From Amborella trichopoda (lineage: Eukaryota > Streptophyta > Magnoliopsida > Amborellales > Amborellaceae): DNA of 64,000 nucleotides. Numbering within the stretch: the first letter of the stretch is position 1; every line of letters starts with the position of its first letter. The notes below the pieces were generated by a model. It was given only the letters and a program-made list of their open reading frames with translations. It had not been told where the DNA came from and searched no databases. The stretch spans positions 1,890,921 to 1,954,920 of the forward strand of contig NW_006495875.1 of the NCBI RefSeq assembly GCF_000471905.2, given 5' to 3'. The position numbers were made by a program, and so were the translations under genes. Below are positions 1 to 37,355 of this stretch, in pieces.

Positions 1-554
1 GAGGTGGTTTCCTCTGGTTGAGATTTGGGTCTCTTTCCCCTTCCAGATTTGGGTCTTGAAGTGATTAATCTCAAAGGATGTCTGCACTGTTAATACTTCA
101 TGGGTGAACCAGAGATGAGCTTCTATGGCAACGGCGGAGATGCACCAAAGTGCAAGAAAGCTCAACATCTTAGTATTGTTAATCGTCTCTCTCTCTAAAA
201 AACGGTTTGATTTTTCACAGAGGTTTGATCCAAAAATTAGTGAATTCGAAATATTTCTAGAGAGAGAAGGGAGAACTGCTATCAAACCCTGTAATATTTC
301 AGCTTGATCTAGCTTCTCTTTATATGGTGTATTTTTTTATATGGATTTAAGTAAGTTTGATATGGTGTAATTTTTTGATATGTATTTATTTGATTTTTGT
401 CCTCCGATTTTTTGAGTCTAGTCCGATATATTGGCAATATCATTACATGAAGTATTTTTGCCGATCCGTATTTTTTATCCGAATTTTTTCATGCGAATAT
501 TTAAAATAAAAACGAATTTTTCCGATTTTAAGGTAAGCCAATTTATTGAAAGTC

Positions 555-1284
555 CCCGACTTGTTAACTATGGTATAAGGTGCCCACCTTATACTATAAG
601 TAAGGTGCATCTCAAAATTTTTCTAGATGACGTAGTTCCGGTATCGGAAACCTTACGATGACCTCGAAATCCACGTTCAACTTTAATTATGAAATTAAAA
701 ATGATACAGATTGAGTACATCTATAAACACTTGAAAATCTTGAAAGTAGATGGTCCAGATAAGTTGCTAGAAGATGCACTACTTTTAGGACTTGAAATTT
801 TTTCTTCTTTATATCTGTATACAGTGTTTCAAAAAGCATTAGGCGGCACCTAGGCGGCGCCCAGAACATAAATTTTTTTTTTGGGTTTTTCTCTTTCTAA
901 AATAGGCTTTAATGGGTTTTAGGTTTCAAATGAACTTAAAACCCACAATTTTGCACGTTTAGTATTAAAAAAATGACCAAAAAATATCCTCAACGAGGGG
1001 CATTTCCATCCCTAGGCAGGGCGCAGGCCCTGTGCGGCCGCTCGGGCGAGTGCCTAGGGATATCCACTTTTTTTGGGCGCCTAGGCTTGGGCGATGCGCC
1101 CAGGCCCTAGAACCGCCCAGGCGCTGGGCGGGCCGCTTTTTGAAACACTGTCTGTATATCTTGAAGCCGAGATGATGATGGTCAATTGGAACGTTTTTAA
1201 CTTCAGAACTTTCTTTTCTACTGGATTTTTGAGGTGCACCTTACTTCTATAGTATAAGGTTGCAGCCTTATATAAACTTTTCCC
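555..1284. mobile_element. MITE family A copy, split by a nested hAT MITE
   Basis: This is a copy of a family of about 400 bp found at least eight times in the window. The left end carries a palindromic stretch around 575-600. The right end reads through a TATAAGG-type repeat into TTTTCCC at about 1284, the same terminus as the better-bounded copies at 56746-57143 and 57810-58222. The internal segment about two-strand hairpins with 'gaaaatcttgaaa' and 'gatgcacta' is shared with the other copies. A separate 329-bp element at 822-1150 interrupts it. The left boundary is approximate. No coding capacity is seen. Confidence 0.65.
822..1150. mobile_element. hAT-type MITE with 8-bp target duplication
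   Basis: The ends are perfect inverted repeats of 16 bp: CAGTGTTTCAAAAAGC on the left and its complement on the right. The element is flanked by an identical 8-bp direct repeat, TCTGTATA, at 814-821 and 1151-1158. An 8-bp duplication and a CAGTG-type terminus are features of the hAT superfamily. The interior is GC-rich with repeated 'gcctaggcg' motifs and no ORF. It sits inside a MITE family A copy, so it is the younger insertion. Confidence 0.85.
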
Positions 1285-4250
1285 TTAAATTTAAATGGAA
1301 TAGACTATCTTATGTAAAACTATTATAGTCTCGATAAAATAATCTTATTAGCTGTTTGGTATATATCATATGTTATGTATAACATTATTTAATTATTTAA
1401 TTTTTGCAATGAATTCAGGCTATTTGTAGCTATTTTTGGCAAAAAACATGTGATAGTGAATAAATTGAAACTGCTTTACAAAACATAAACTTATCTATAA
1501 AATTGCCTATAAGTTTAACTCTGATAAATTTATGATGGATGCCAAGCCCACTTGTAGCGCAGCTATTGCTTTTTTTTTTTAGTTATCAAAACTAAAAGCG
1601 AGGTGGCTGGCTGTGCAGAGTATATCCCTAACCCATATGCTCCATGAACTCCCTTGAATTGATTGATCAATGAAACATTGAGAAATTGGCCAAGCAAGAG
1701 AGGTGCATAAGCACTGAGCAAGCCAAAGACTGAACTTCATTCACTCTTTCCTCTTTTCCTTGTTTAGCCACTTTGTCCTTCCTCTAATTTCCGCTAGCAA
1801 ACCTGCACTTGCTTATCACAATCACTTGCTTACAAAAATCGTACTCATAAGACAACAGATAGAGGAGTCTCTCTCTTTAAGAAAACCCTATCCTATATTA
1901 ATTATAGGGAAAATATCCTATTATCCCCTGTTTTTAACTTCTATATCTCATCAGACCCAAGAATTGAAAATATTACTTGTAAGCAAAAGGACTCGATCAT
2001 TTCTATCTTCCCTTTTGACCATGTACTATTGACCTCAACAACTTATGAAATGACTCTATCTCTCTCTCTCTCTAAAGTCTCTCTCTCTCTCTCACATCAT
2101 CGTCTATCTCTCTCAAAACTCCATCTCTCTAAACCCAAACTCCATCTCTCTCTCTCACATCATCGTCTCTTTTTCTCTCAAAATTCCATCTCTCTCCTTA
2201 AAACTCAAACTCCATCTCTCTCTAAAACTCCATCGCTCTCTAAAACCCAAAGTCCATCTCTCTCTCACACATAAGAAGTGTGTTCGTGTTCGATCACAAG
2301 TTAATCCCCTTGGCTGGTAAACTCATCAAGAAGTGAAGAGAGAGAGATATGGAGTTTGAATAGGGTGTCATTTTAGTGTTTGTTTAGATCAAAAATTTAT
2401 GGTCGAAGAGGTCCAGGGGGTTGTAAGATAGAAAAGAGGGAGACCTTTTGCTTACAAGAAATATTTTCTTGGGTCTCATGAGAATTGAGACCTATTCTCA
2501 TGAGAACCCTGACCAACATACCAGAACGGATTCTCTAAGATGGATGCCAAACAACTTATAGTTCATTATCGGAATTAACTTTATTTAAATAGTGAATTAT
2601 AAGTGATAACAAGTGCATCCCAACAGGCCCTAGACCTATGCACCACATCTTTGAGTGAAGCTTCTCTTATCTGACCTCTCTTTTAGAGGGTCTGCGTTTA
2701 AGATTTATTCTAGCAATTTATTGGGCTTCATGGAGTAGAAGGATATGTGAATTTTCTATGGTACAACTTCAAAAAATGGAAGACAAAAGAGCGGATTAAG
2801 GAGCCTGTTATCTCTTGTGCTAATCATGGAACAGTTTAGCGGTATTGAGATGGCTGACTTGGTTTGTGCATATGGATGCTATCACATTGGAAAGCTGTAT
2901 AAATCAAAAAAAAAAAGGGGAAAAAAAAGAGAGAGGGACAAACCACAATGTGGGATACCGAAGTTAAAGATGAATGGGAGTTTGTGAGGGAATTCTAGAG
3001 CCTCGAGTGAGAGGTCTCACTAAGACTAGCAAACCCTTGGTCCTATTAGCTTTATGCCCCCCCTGGGAAATTGAAATTCTATTGAGATATTGGCATAGAT
3101 GCTGCATAAATTGGCTCTATATTTTGTTATTTGAATTTGTTGAGCCTCACTGAGGATGAGTAATCAAATGTTATCAGATGGGTGTGATATGATATATGCT
3201 TCCATGGAGGACTGCAGTTATATTTGAGGATATTTTGACGGTCATCTATTTTGTGGAAGTTTCCTTTTGCCGTGTCCTTAGAGATCCCTAGTTAGACCAG
3301 GGTTAACTAGAAAGGACCTTAGCAATAGATTTGTATCTCTTGTGCTTGCAATAGGAACCTTATTGCAAGGAGCCACCCCATCTAAAGTTCCTGTATTCTG
3401 AACTTTATGTGTGCTTGCTATGTAACTTGATCTAACCTTGATGTGCATCTGTCTTTTAGTATTAATTGAAGTTACTTGCTGAATATTATACCCATTTTTG
3501 GGAAATTTATTAGATGATTGAGGTTATTCTCTCTGTTTTCTGAAAAATATTTCCGTCCTGGCTTTTACTATTTCTGCCAAAAACCTGCAGATTTGTTCTC
3601 TGATTCCCCATTGTTTAATGGCTCTCAAACCTCTTCTATGCAAGTGAAGATTCTGATGTTGAAGGTTAAATCTTGCAGGGATCAACATGGTGGTCTCTTG
3701 GGCACTTGGGTTTCAATAATTTCTAGTCAGGGCTAGCTATCATTATTGTGCTTATTCTTCATTGGTGACACTTGGGGAGTTTGATGCAGCTTTTTGGAGT
3801 AAGTTGTGGGGGAAATTCATGTAACACAATTGTGTTGAGGACTAGCAGCATTTCTCATGCATAATAATGATTTATTTATGGGAGAGCTGAGAACCCTATG
3901 TATTTAGATTTGCAGCACACCCCCTTTCCCCAAAGTGGATTTTTTATCCGAGTTGTGCACTGGTTTGCTAATCAGGATCATTGTATACGTGATTTTAACT
4001 TGTTTGTTGCTCGTTGAAAACCTCTAAAAATGAATCTGGTGATTTGAGGGTTGCGCCTTCTTAATGGGTAATTTTTATTTTTGCCAACTAGATCATTATT
4101 CTTTGTGAAGGGATAAGGTCAATGATTGGTGGCAATTGTCCTTTTCTTTTCTTTTTTTAAAGTGAATTGGTGGCAATTATCTTTTTCTCTTTTACTTTTT
4201 TCTTTTAGTCCCTTGTTCTTTTGATAAATTGAGAGAATAATGGTTTTGTA
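1285..4250. other. Intergenic, no gene recognised
   Basis: The short ORFs here have no recognisable protein similarity and look like chance frames. The only structured part is the CT-rich block near 2040-2275. No splice-linked coding exons could be joined on either strand. Confidence 0.5.
2045..2275 (+). repeat. CT-rich imperfect tandem repeat
   Basis: Imperfect repeats combine 'ctccatctctctctaaaac' and 'ctcacatcatcgtctctc' units. The serine/leucine-rich ORF across it is a by-product of the repeat. It resembles the pyrimidine-rich tracts upstream of the gyrase gene but has no gene attached. Confidence 0.7.
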
Positions 4251-4254
4251 CACA

Positions 4255-4895
4255 ATTATGTAGGAAAATTTATATTGGAGGGCCACGGCTCAAAATTAGC
4301 AAGAAATCACAATTCTAGCACCAAAAGACTCTAAAATCGAGGATGTTAACTTCGACTATGGATATGAAAAGAAAATGGATTTCAAGCTTTAGAAATAGTA
4401 TATTTTATAATATTTGCACGGTCAATTATGGATATAACAAAAAAAATAGATTTCAAGTTCTAAAAATAATATATTTTATGATATTTACATGGTCTATTTT
4501 TAAGTATTTACAAAACTGTCACCACTTTTGGAGCTTCGAGTTTCATATAAAGGGGTGGGGAATAGATTTTCGAAGTGGTAAGGTTTCTGGTGTTGAGATT
4601 GTAGTTTCCAACAGGATTTTAAAGTGTAGGTTTATTTTGAAGCCTCGGTCTTACAATATTATTAACGCAAACTGCAAATTTTATGTTTTGTGTTTGTCTA
4701 TATAGAGACCATTTATGTTTTGTACGTGGAGGTCACAATTATTGTTCTTTTAAATTTTAAAATGGGTGGTCATTAAAAAAAAGGTATTTCTCGAATTTTG
4801 TGACTTATTTCAAGTCATACAATTTGATGTTTAATGAGTGGAATTGATTATGATCTTCGTGCACAAAAGATAAATGATCTCTTTATAGATATTTT
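4255..4895. mobile_element. Degenerate pieces of MITE families A and B
   Basis: The segment 4255-4560 shares the internal 'gatttcaag...aaaatagtatattttata' stretch of MITE family A and contains it twice, about 80 bp apart. The segment 4697-4895 has the family B layout: a 'gagaccattta...ggaggtcacaatta' arm at the left and an inverted 'aaaagataaatgatctc' arm at the right. Boundaries are eroded and no target duplication was found. Confidence 0.45.
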
Positions 4896-4975
4896 TATTT
4901 GTTTTTGTTCAATTCGTTTATTTATTGCAGTTTAAGGTTGTAGACCTCAAACTCGTGCTTGGACTGTGACCTTCT

Positions 4976-5088
4976 CAATCTAGGGATGGTTAGAGGTTTT
5001 AGGACCCGAACCACTTGACTTCCACAATATTCAATCTAGGGACTGGTTAGAGGTTTTAGGACCCGAACCACTTGACTTCCACAATATT
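4976..5088. repeat. Tandem duplication of a 56-bp unit
   Basis: Two adjacent copies start at 4976 and 5032 and contain 'ggttagaggttttaggaccc' and 'ccacttgacttccacaatat'. They differ by a one-base indel, so the duplication looks recent. No function is apparent. Confidence 0.85.
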
Positions 5089-5099
5089 CACACAAGCTA

Positions 5100-6250
5100 T
5101 GCGGTTCGATCTTGAACTTTAACCTAGTTTTTACATTTCAATAAAAAATAAAAAATAAAAAATGGTGAACTTTAAAACAACGGACAAAATTGGAAAACTA
5201 AAAAATGGTGAGTATGCAGCAATCTGAAGTACCGAACTGGTGGACTTTCCCGTAAATGTTTATAAATTTTGGGCCTTTGCAAAATTATAATAATTAAGTA
5301 AGTTACGGAAATAAATTTTCCTTGTTCTTTTTTAGAACTATAATTTTACAACTCAATAAATAGTGCAAACCCGATGACGGCAAAGAAAACTATTTTGGTG
5401 GAGAGAATATTTATTTAGGATAGATTCGTAGGATTGAGCTAAATGATGTCCAAATCGGGCTTGTTTTAAGTTTTGAAACTTGTTTTGTTTTTACTTTTAG
5501 TTTCTTGTTCTAGGTTTGGAACTTCGATCAAGTAAGAGCCATATCATTACCTTTAATGTAAATAAGTTGAGTCAAATAGTGGAAGTGGTGGCCTCTAAAG
5601 CTGCCTCTTCAACCAACATCAGAAGCTAAGAAGTCGTTGTGTCCCCAAATTAACTTCGCATGGGTTAAAAAATAACATAGCAGTTTATATTTAACAAACA
5701 CAAGAAGTGCTACAACACCGGAAGCAAGTGAAATCCGTGGTTTTCAGTAATCAAACACGCCCTAAAGAAAATTAGTATGTGCTACAGAACTCGAAGGCTT
5801 TTAAAAAGTTATTTTCACATTATTATTGAGAGGCTTCCAAAGCTCTAAGTTAAATATAAATCCATGATAGATGCATTATTTAACATTTTAGATTTTGACA
5901 TGATATCCATCCATTATTTAACATTTTAGATTTTTGACACTTCCAACTCATGGTCATGTGTCTGTCTAAGTGTTTTTTGAAATTAATTCAAACAATATAA
6001 ATACAATATCAAACAGTTGATTTCATGTAAGTATTTTGATAACTCCCCTCCCTCCCTCCCTCAAAATACAATAAAAAATCTACCGCTTTTTTGCGTGAGG
6101 GAGTCAATGCACAATGCGGTCCCGCGGGAGCAGGCCATAGACGCTGGGGACGAATTCGGCCGGAAATTAAGTGAGTTCAAATGCGAGAGGCAAACCAAGT
6201 GTCGAACGCAGTATGTGGGCTCGCAAAGTAGCGCGCGAATAGAGGCTCTT
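5100..6250. other. Intergenic, upstream of the gyrase A gene
   Basis: This is AT-rich, with a short duplicated 'ccattatttaacattttag' stretch near 5880-5935. The GC-richer segment 6090-6250 lies just ahead of the pyrimidine-rich leader and may contain the promoter of the gyrase gene. No TATA box could be assigned with confidence. Confidence 0.4.
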
Positions 6251-6254
6251 TAGG

Positions 6255-6767
6255 GTTTTAAAACCAGCCTCTTTTTCTCTCTCAACTACCCACCGTACTC
6301 TAAAAAGTGCGAAATCTCTACTCTAAAACCAGTTTCTATGTATCTTCACGCTCAATGTCTTAAACCCCCTTCTCTCTCTCTAAAACCAGTGTCTGTGTCT
6401 TCACGCGCAGTATCTTAAACCCTCTCTCTACCTAAAACCAGTTTCTATCTATGTTCAGGCTCAGTGTCTTAATCGCTCTCTCTCTCTCTAAAACCAGTGT
6501 CTATGTTCACGCTCAGTGTCTTTAAACCTCTCTCTTTATCTCTCTCGCTCTTATTCTTGTTCTTATTTAGCAGTTTCTCTCTCTAGAAAAGAGTACCAGT
6601 CCACTCCAGTTTGTACTAAACCCAACCCCTCCATCTACAACCATTGTAACTGTACCCTGTCCTGAAATCCTCTCTCTCTCTCTCTTTAAGAGAGAGAATC
6701 ACTGCACTCCACTGTGTCGTAAAACTCTCTCTCTCTTACCTGAAGAGCAATATAATTTCTCTCTGAA
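6255..6767 (+). promoter_or_regulatory. Pyrimidine-rich leader of the gyrase A gene
   Basis: More than 500 bp of CT-rich sequence directly precede the start codon at 6768. It includes a four-copy tandem repeat whose units begin at 6324, 6381, 6433 and 6489 (spacings 57, 52 and 56), each with 'taaaaccag', a 'cttcacgctcagtgtctta' type core and a CT run. Plant leaders and promoters often carry such CT/GA tracts, which BBR/BPC factors can bind. That role is inference here. The transcription start cannot be fixed from sequence. Confidence 0.6.
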
Positions 6768-31263
<24,496 letters not shown>

Positions 31264-32228
31264 AAAGCATAAAAAATGGCGATGAGAGAAAGAGGACTTA
31301 GAAAGGTGGAATTTATTGGTCCCAATTGGGAAGCACGGCTGAAGGGAATATAATTTTTCTACTATTTTGTTTTTATGTTTGTGTTTTTTGTGAGGGCAGA
31401 CATTCATAGGTGTAACTTAAGTTCTAGGAGCAAGGCTAGATCATTTGAGATTGGGACTATATTGGCTGTGTTGTTAATTCTGCACATTGTATGTGCAATT
31501 TTGGAATTTCTGATGTATAAAATATACAAATATAAGCACGTAACATATAATGCCAATTGGGTAGGGACTCAAATGGTTTGTGATTTTTTTTTTGATAGGG
31601 AAATTTATTAAAATGCTCCGAAGGGATGAATTCTTGAATATTTTGCCCATTTTTTATTTAATTTTAAGAAACCCATTGAAACCAGTATTATGAAGTTCAG
31701 AATGGTCACTAAATTGATGAGTAGTATAGTATGGTTCATTCAAAATTTGTTTGATCACTAGTTGAATTGGGATTTGAAAAAAAAAAAATGTTAGTTAAAA
31801 AATATAAAATATAAGATAAATACCCAATTATGTTAAACAGGCCAGAATCATCCATTACTTTTGATTGGTTTTTAATCTAATGCTGTTTTTGCTAGACCGA
31901 GATGAGGTGATTTGATCCGCAATGATCAAAACATACATCATGAGTTGAGGGTTAGAAAAGTGATGAACGTTTTTAAGTAGTTGATGAGTAGAGTAGGGAG
32001 AGGCTATTTGGTTGAGAGAGAATAATTGGTGTTTAGAGAGAGGGAGAGAGAAAGCCTATTTGGTGTTTAGGGAGCTTATTTTGATGTTTTTGGGTGGGCG
32101 GGTGAGGCGGGGGGGGAGAATTGAAGTAAAATATTTCTTCAACCATGAAACACTTAAATGAGCGACTAATTGTCTAAACTTTAAACCGAGAACTAATCAT
32201 CTTCCATACCAATAAATTTTTTTTTTAA
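31264..32228. other. Spacer downstream of gyrase A
   Basis: This includes the 3' UTR of the gyrase gene, for which no clear AATAAA signal was identified. The rest is AT-rich with no recognisable coding or repeat structure. Confidence 0.4.
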
Positions 32229-32645
32229 GGGTACGGTTTGTATAAGGCTGAGGCCTTAAATAATCAAAAGTAAGGCGTCTTCCGTACCAATAAAACAAAA
32301 GAACCGTGCGATTTGAATGAGGCTGAGGCTATCGGTATTTAAAGATGTTTCGACATTGGAAATCTTTGTGATGAGCTGAAAATTTATTTTCATCTCTCTA
32401 ATTAAAATTTTAAAGCTTCAAAAATAATATAAATCAATCTAATATATAAACACTTGAAAATCTTAAAAATCGACAGTCCAAAAAGTACATTACATAATGC
32501 ACATATCTAAGACTTGAAAGTCCATTTTTTCTTATGTCCATGTCTTTGAAGTTGAGACGATTGAATCGAGGATTTTTTAGCATCAAAACAACCTCTTTTA
32601 GTAAATTTGAGTTTAGGGCCTCACCTTTACATAAACTTTATAACT
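32229..32645. mobile_element. MITE family A copy
   Basis: It starts GGGTACGGTTTGTATAAGG with the palindromic 'ggctgaggcctta' and shows the family interior ('cacttgaaaatcttaaaaat', 'cataatgcacatat'). The right end has 'ttacataaacttt' but has lost its CCC terminus. No target duplication could be confirmed. It contains an internal partial duplication of the left end near 32290-32330. It lies just downstream of the REX1-B gene. Confidence 0.6.
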
Positions 32646-32829
32646 TTTTTTAAATAGAAATAATGTATCTTTCCTTCCGGATGAATCCATCAAATTTTGG
32701 ACATCTAATGGCCTGCAAAACTCATCACAAGTACACAAATACAAGAACAACATTCCCAATTCTGAAAATGTATATTTACGAAGACCACCCATTATATCAG
32801 AGAGAGAGGGAAGTCTTTGGCTTTGAGGG

Positions 32830-32950
32830 GCCTCAATCTCACAGTGCACTTCCTCGAGGTGCTCGTTAATAATCGTAACCAGAGTTATTCGGCTTCTAAG
32901 GCCTCAATCTCATATTGCACTTCCTCGAGGTGATCATTGATGATTGTAAC
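32830..32950 (-). repeat. Partial tandem duplication of the end of the REX1-B coding region
   Basis: A unit of about 50 bp at 32901-32950, within the last exon, is repeated at 32830-32879, just after the stop codon, at an offset of 71 bp. The repeated protein segment is the terminal [13 protein letters not shown]. The second copy is out of frame with the stop codon, so it lies in the 3' UTR and is not translated in the main frame. Confidence 0.8.
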
Positions 32951-35900
32951 AGCGTCTTGCACTCCTCTTATGGCCTCCTTGAGGGCTTCATCATATGCAG
33001 CATCTACCTCGGCATCCTCTGTTCCTGAGGCCTCTGTGATCTCATGGAGGTGAACACATCGATGCTCGGCTGGCCTGTCAAATCTACACCGTTCGTGGCT
33101 CACTAGCCGTTCTGATGGCCGCCCTGCCTTCTTCAATACTTGAATCTTGGCGGTCTGTATACATGTGGAAAGAATTTTTCATAAGCAATGCCAACAACAA
33201 TAATTACCTTTTCTTTATGTATTAGTGTCATGGTAAAGTATACAACGAGAGCATTTACCTTTGATAGAAAATGGTCACAGTTAATCTTGATCATTAGATA
33301 AAAAATTGAGTGGCTGCATTTATTTCACTGACCAAGCTCATAGTTCAAAATAAATTTTCTCGAACTTTATTACACACCCAAGCTATCAGATTTCACATCA
33401 GAGGGTTATAAATAATTGTGACCTCCCTGTATCAAAGATAAATAGTCTCATTGTATACAAACCCGTTTGTTATTCTTTAGCCGTAGTGCTTTATTTTAAG
33501 CAATTGAAAGTTGACTTTGGGTACGGTTTTGGTGCCTGCGTGCAGGCACCTGCTACAATGAGTCCACCTTTCCAAAATCCATTTTCGGAAGATAGGTTTT
33601 GGATCCAAAAATTTACATGTAATATTGACAACAACGATCATGAATATAAAAACAATTGAAACTATGTAACTAATATAATTATTATTTCTGATTTTCAAAA
33701 TTTATTTATTTATTCATATTCATGATCTCCTTATTATAAATTACATATTCTCTAAAAACTAGGATCAAATTATATTTTTAAAATATATTTATTGCCAAGC
33801 CCGCATTTCTACAATATGGGGGCTGGTCGCATGCTAACCGCGTCCTATCAAGAAAGGCCTGTTTTTTGGTAGTTGCTTGTTGCCTTATAGCCATTTTTTG
33901 TCGTGTGCACATGCGCAGGCACGGACGCGGACGCGGAAGTTGGCGCAAGCGTGGGTGCGGGTGCAGCCATGCAGAGGAATGAGCGTTTTCTTAAAACATC
34001 TAGTAGATTAGCATACCTAAGACAATTTCGGAAACTGCTAGTTTTGTTGAAAACCCAAAACCAGTGGCCATTTAGTTAAATTCGTGTAAAGCCAGTGGCA
34101 TATGAGTAGTTCTAATTGGCTAGGTTAACTACTACTGAGAATCATTTCTCCTAGAACCAACATAACCTATATTTAATAAAGGAAATCAACATAATCAGAT
34201 TTTTTTTTCTAATTTATATAACATGTTGACGGTATATAGTAGATAGGAATGGAACCCGAGATGTCATTGTGGCTCTGCCACCACAACCACAAATTCTTAC
34301 ATAATCTGTTTTCACAATCATATTTTCCAAAGGACACGAAAAACCAATTCAAATATTCAAGATCTTACCATGTGTAACTTCTGTTTTTCTTGTGCCTGAA
34401 CAGCCTTCAAAATGCTGGCAAGGTCGCCCCGACAAAAATATGGGTTTGAAAACTGAGACTCCAATTCAACAACCTGAAATCACACACAAGCATCATGCCT
34501 AAAAATTAAGGTGTACTCGAGTAGATGCGCTAAAGTGGGCTAAACAAAGCAATTAATGTTGCCCCTTTTATTGATGTATAGTTAATATTGCCGATTTCAA
34601 TCAAGTAATTCAATCTGTTATTGCTATTGCGAATTTATTCTATTTGAGACTAGAAGTCTGATAGAAATGCGATTTTGCCCATGTATCTTTTTTACTAGTT
34701 AAGCGTCTCAGTTTCTTTTGGTATTTTCATTTTCTTCTATGACTAGGAAACCTCATTTATCCAAAATTGGTATACATATAAAAAAATATATATAAAGTGA
34801 TAACAGAGTTTTTGTTTTAATATATGTAGAAATACGCCCACCCACTAACAGGCCAGCTCTTGGCGACCATGTACAAAAAATGGTGCTCGACAGCACACTG
34901 TACGAGAGAAATAAAACAAAGACAGACAAAAAAAAAAAAAAAATTGTGGAATCAGAGAACAAAAACCAAGTTAGGTTCCACCGCTGCCCTGAGCAGCCAC
35001 TCCCTCCTTTGTCAAGGCATCTGCACCAGCGTTGGCCTCCAGCCCGGCATGCTGAAAGGAGATGCGAATATCAATAGTTGGTATATTCAAAAACGTTTTT
35101 GGAGAATTTGAATATATCACCCAAGGACCCACTTTATGGTGAGTACAAAAGTGACACTATTCCTCCCACCCTCCCAAATATGGTCCATCTCCTTTGAAAT
35201 TTAGTCTTTGTTATGGTATTCATGCCTTTCAACTCTCCTTTCCCAATTCTTTATGCTTTTTGGAAAAATTTCATACAATTCAACAATTCCAATGTCTCCT
35301 CAGGGAAACAGAAGAACCTACTTGTTTTGAGCAATCATTGAATTCAACAGTGATTTCACTACAGAGTTGTTGATAGGTTGCATCACTTCCATTCACCATA
35401 TATTCCGCAAAACCCCTTCAAGAAAACCTCAATCTAATTAGTATCATTTTGAAGTAGACAATATGGTGATATCTTCTGTGACTTCAAGTTCTCATTTTAC
35501 ATCAACATCCTGAAACTGAACCATGTCCCTGAAACATGTTTTCATAGGTGACACTGTTGCAGAAAAGATATATCTGCAATAATGCCTCAAATATTATCTT
35601 TAATATCACACAATGCCATGTTTGTTGAAGATATGCTTTCTTTAAATCAACACAGTATATGATCAGTTAGAAACAAAGTCAATTGCACAGTTTTGGTTGT
35701 TGAGTACATAACATTTTGTTATTTATCTGCGAACGATGGTGGATGCCCTAGTGTTGGACCTAATACTCATACACCACTACTTCATGTCTACTAAACAGAA
35801 ATTTTTGTCCCTTTTAACACCATACCATTTCTTTATCTAGAGGCCTTGATACATTGTCTCCTCTCTTTATTTTGACAGACATGATTATTTAACTCCACCC

Positions 35901-36998
35901 CATGATTGAAACAATTCACATTGTTTTTGAAACCCCCCTCCATTGTTGAGGTTGCATCGTATGTTTTTCTTTTTCTTTCCAATTTTTTCTTTTGTTTTAT
36001 CAGATCTCAAGCTTATTGGCAATAAGAAACAAGAACAATGGATAGAGGCTACATGATGGCAAAGGCATAAGGAAACCATGGTATTTATCAGGAGTTTTGT
36101 AATGTGGCAAATATGAGAAATTATCCTACCATTATCATGATCGGATAAAGCATTAACTTAAATGGGAGGGAAAAATGGATCCTTTGCAATGGTTGTGCAG
36201 ATGATACATTTGTTTGTGTTAATATCTATGAGGTCAGATGCAGCTCCAACATGAATATCTAATATTGGACGCATCTCCAGTTTGTGCCCAAATCTACGTT
36301 ACATGGATTCTTCTGGTTGGGTGCCCTACCCATCTTGGGACACGCATTGACACATATGCCAATACTGACTCGCATGGATTCTTCTTCTTGTTTAATAACC
36401 ATAGCTTACAAATATTTTAGATATCTTGATATTCTTTCTTGTTTTGAGTACTCACGTAAACTTTGAAAATGTCTACAAAACTTGAAAATATCTATGGATC
36501 CAGCCAATTAATGTATAATAGATTCTTTCATGGATTATTACTTATTACTAAAACAATCTTTGGATTTGGTTGTCTCATCATAATATAGCGATGTTCTATT
36601 GTTCATGATATGAGGATCCAACACCCAGTACTGGTTTCATGTAATAACACATATACCCTATATCAACATAGGCACCTTTGTGACATGGATGCATAAGTTC
36701 AAGGTTTTAGGTGTGCGTCAAAACACCAAAGACACAACAACTCATGTTGGACACTTCTTTTTGTCTTTCTTATTGAAATCTCACTATAAAAGTAGTTTAA
36801 TTTTGGTTAAATCCCAATCCCACCTTATAAATGATGTAAGGGCATGTCGCTTCTAAAAAGCCAATTTCAAGAATGACATTTTTAACTAATATCTTTGTCG
36901 GGCATTCACAAATGTGTTAATGTCTTTATAACATGAGTGTGTGTATGTGTGTGTGTGTGAGTATATATATATAGTGTGTATATATATATATATATATA

Positions 36999-37042
<44 letters not shown>

Positions 37043-37311
37043 GTAGTATATAGTATACTATACGTACTAACTTAGTTTACTTATAGTAATTAATACGTAC
37101 TAAACCTAACCTACTAACTAACGTAACGTAACGTAGTTAGTTGTNNNNNNNNNNNNNNNNNNNNGACGTACTTACTTTAACTTACTTAATTTACGTTCGT
37201 CGTACGTACGTACAACTATAGTAGTAGTGTTAGTACTATAGAGTGTGTGTAGTGTGTGTGTGTGTGTAGTAGTATATATATAGTAGTGTAGTATATATAT
37301 ATATATATATA

Positions 37312-37355
<44 letters not shown>

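Noticed and set aside
2029..2274. Ser/Leu-rich 81-codon ORF
   Set aside because: It is a translation of a CT-rich repeat, without homology or splice context.
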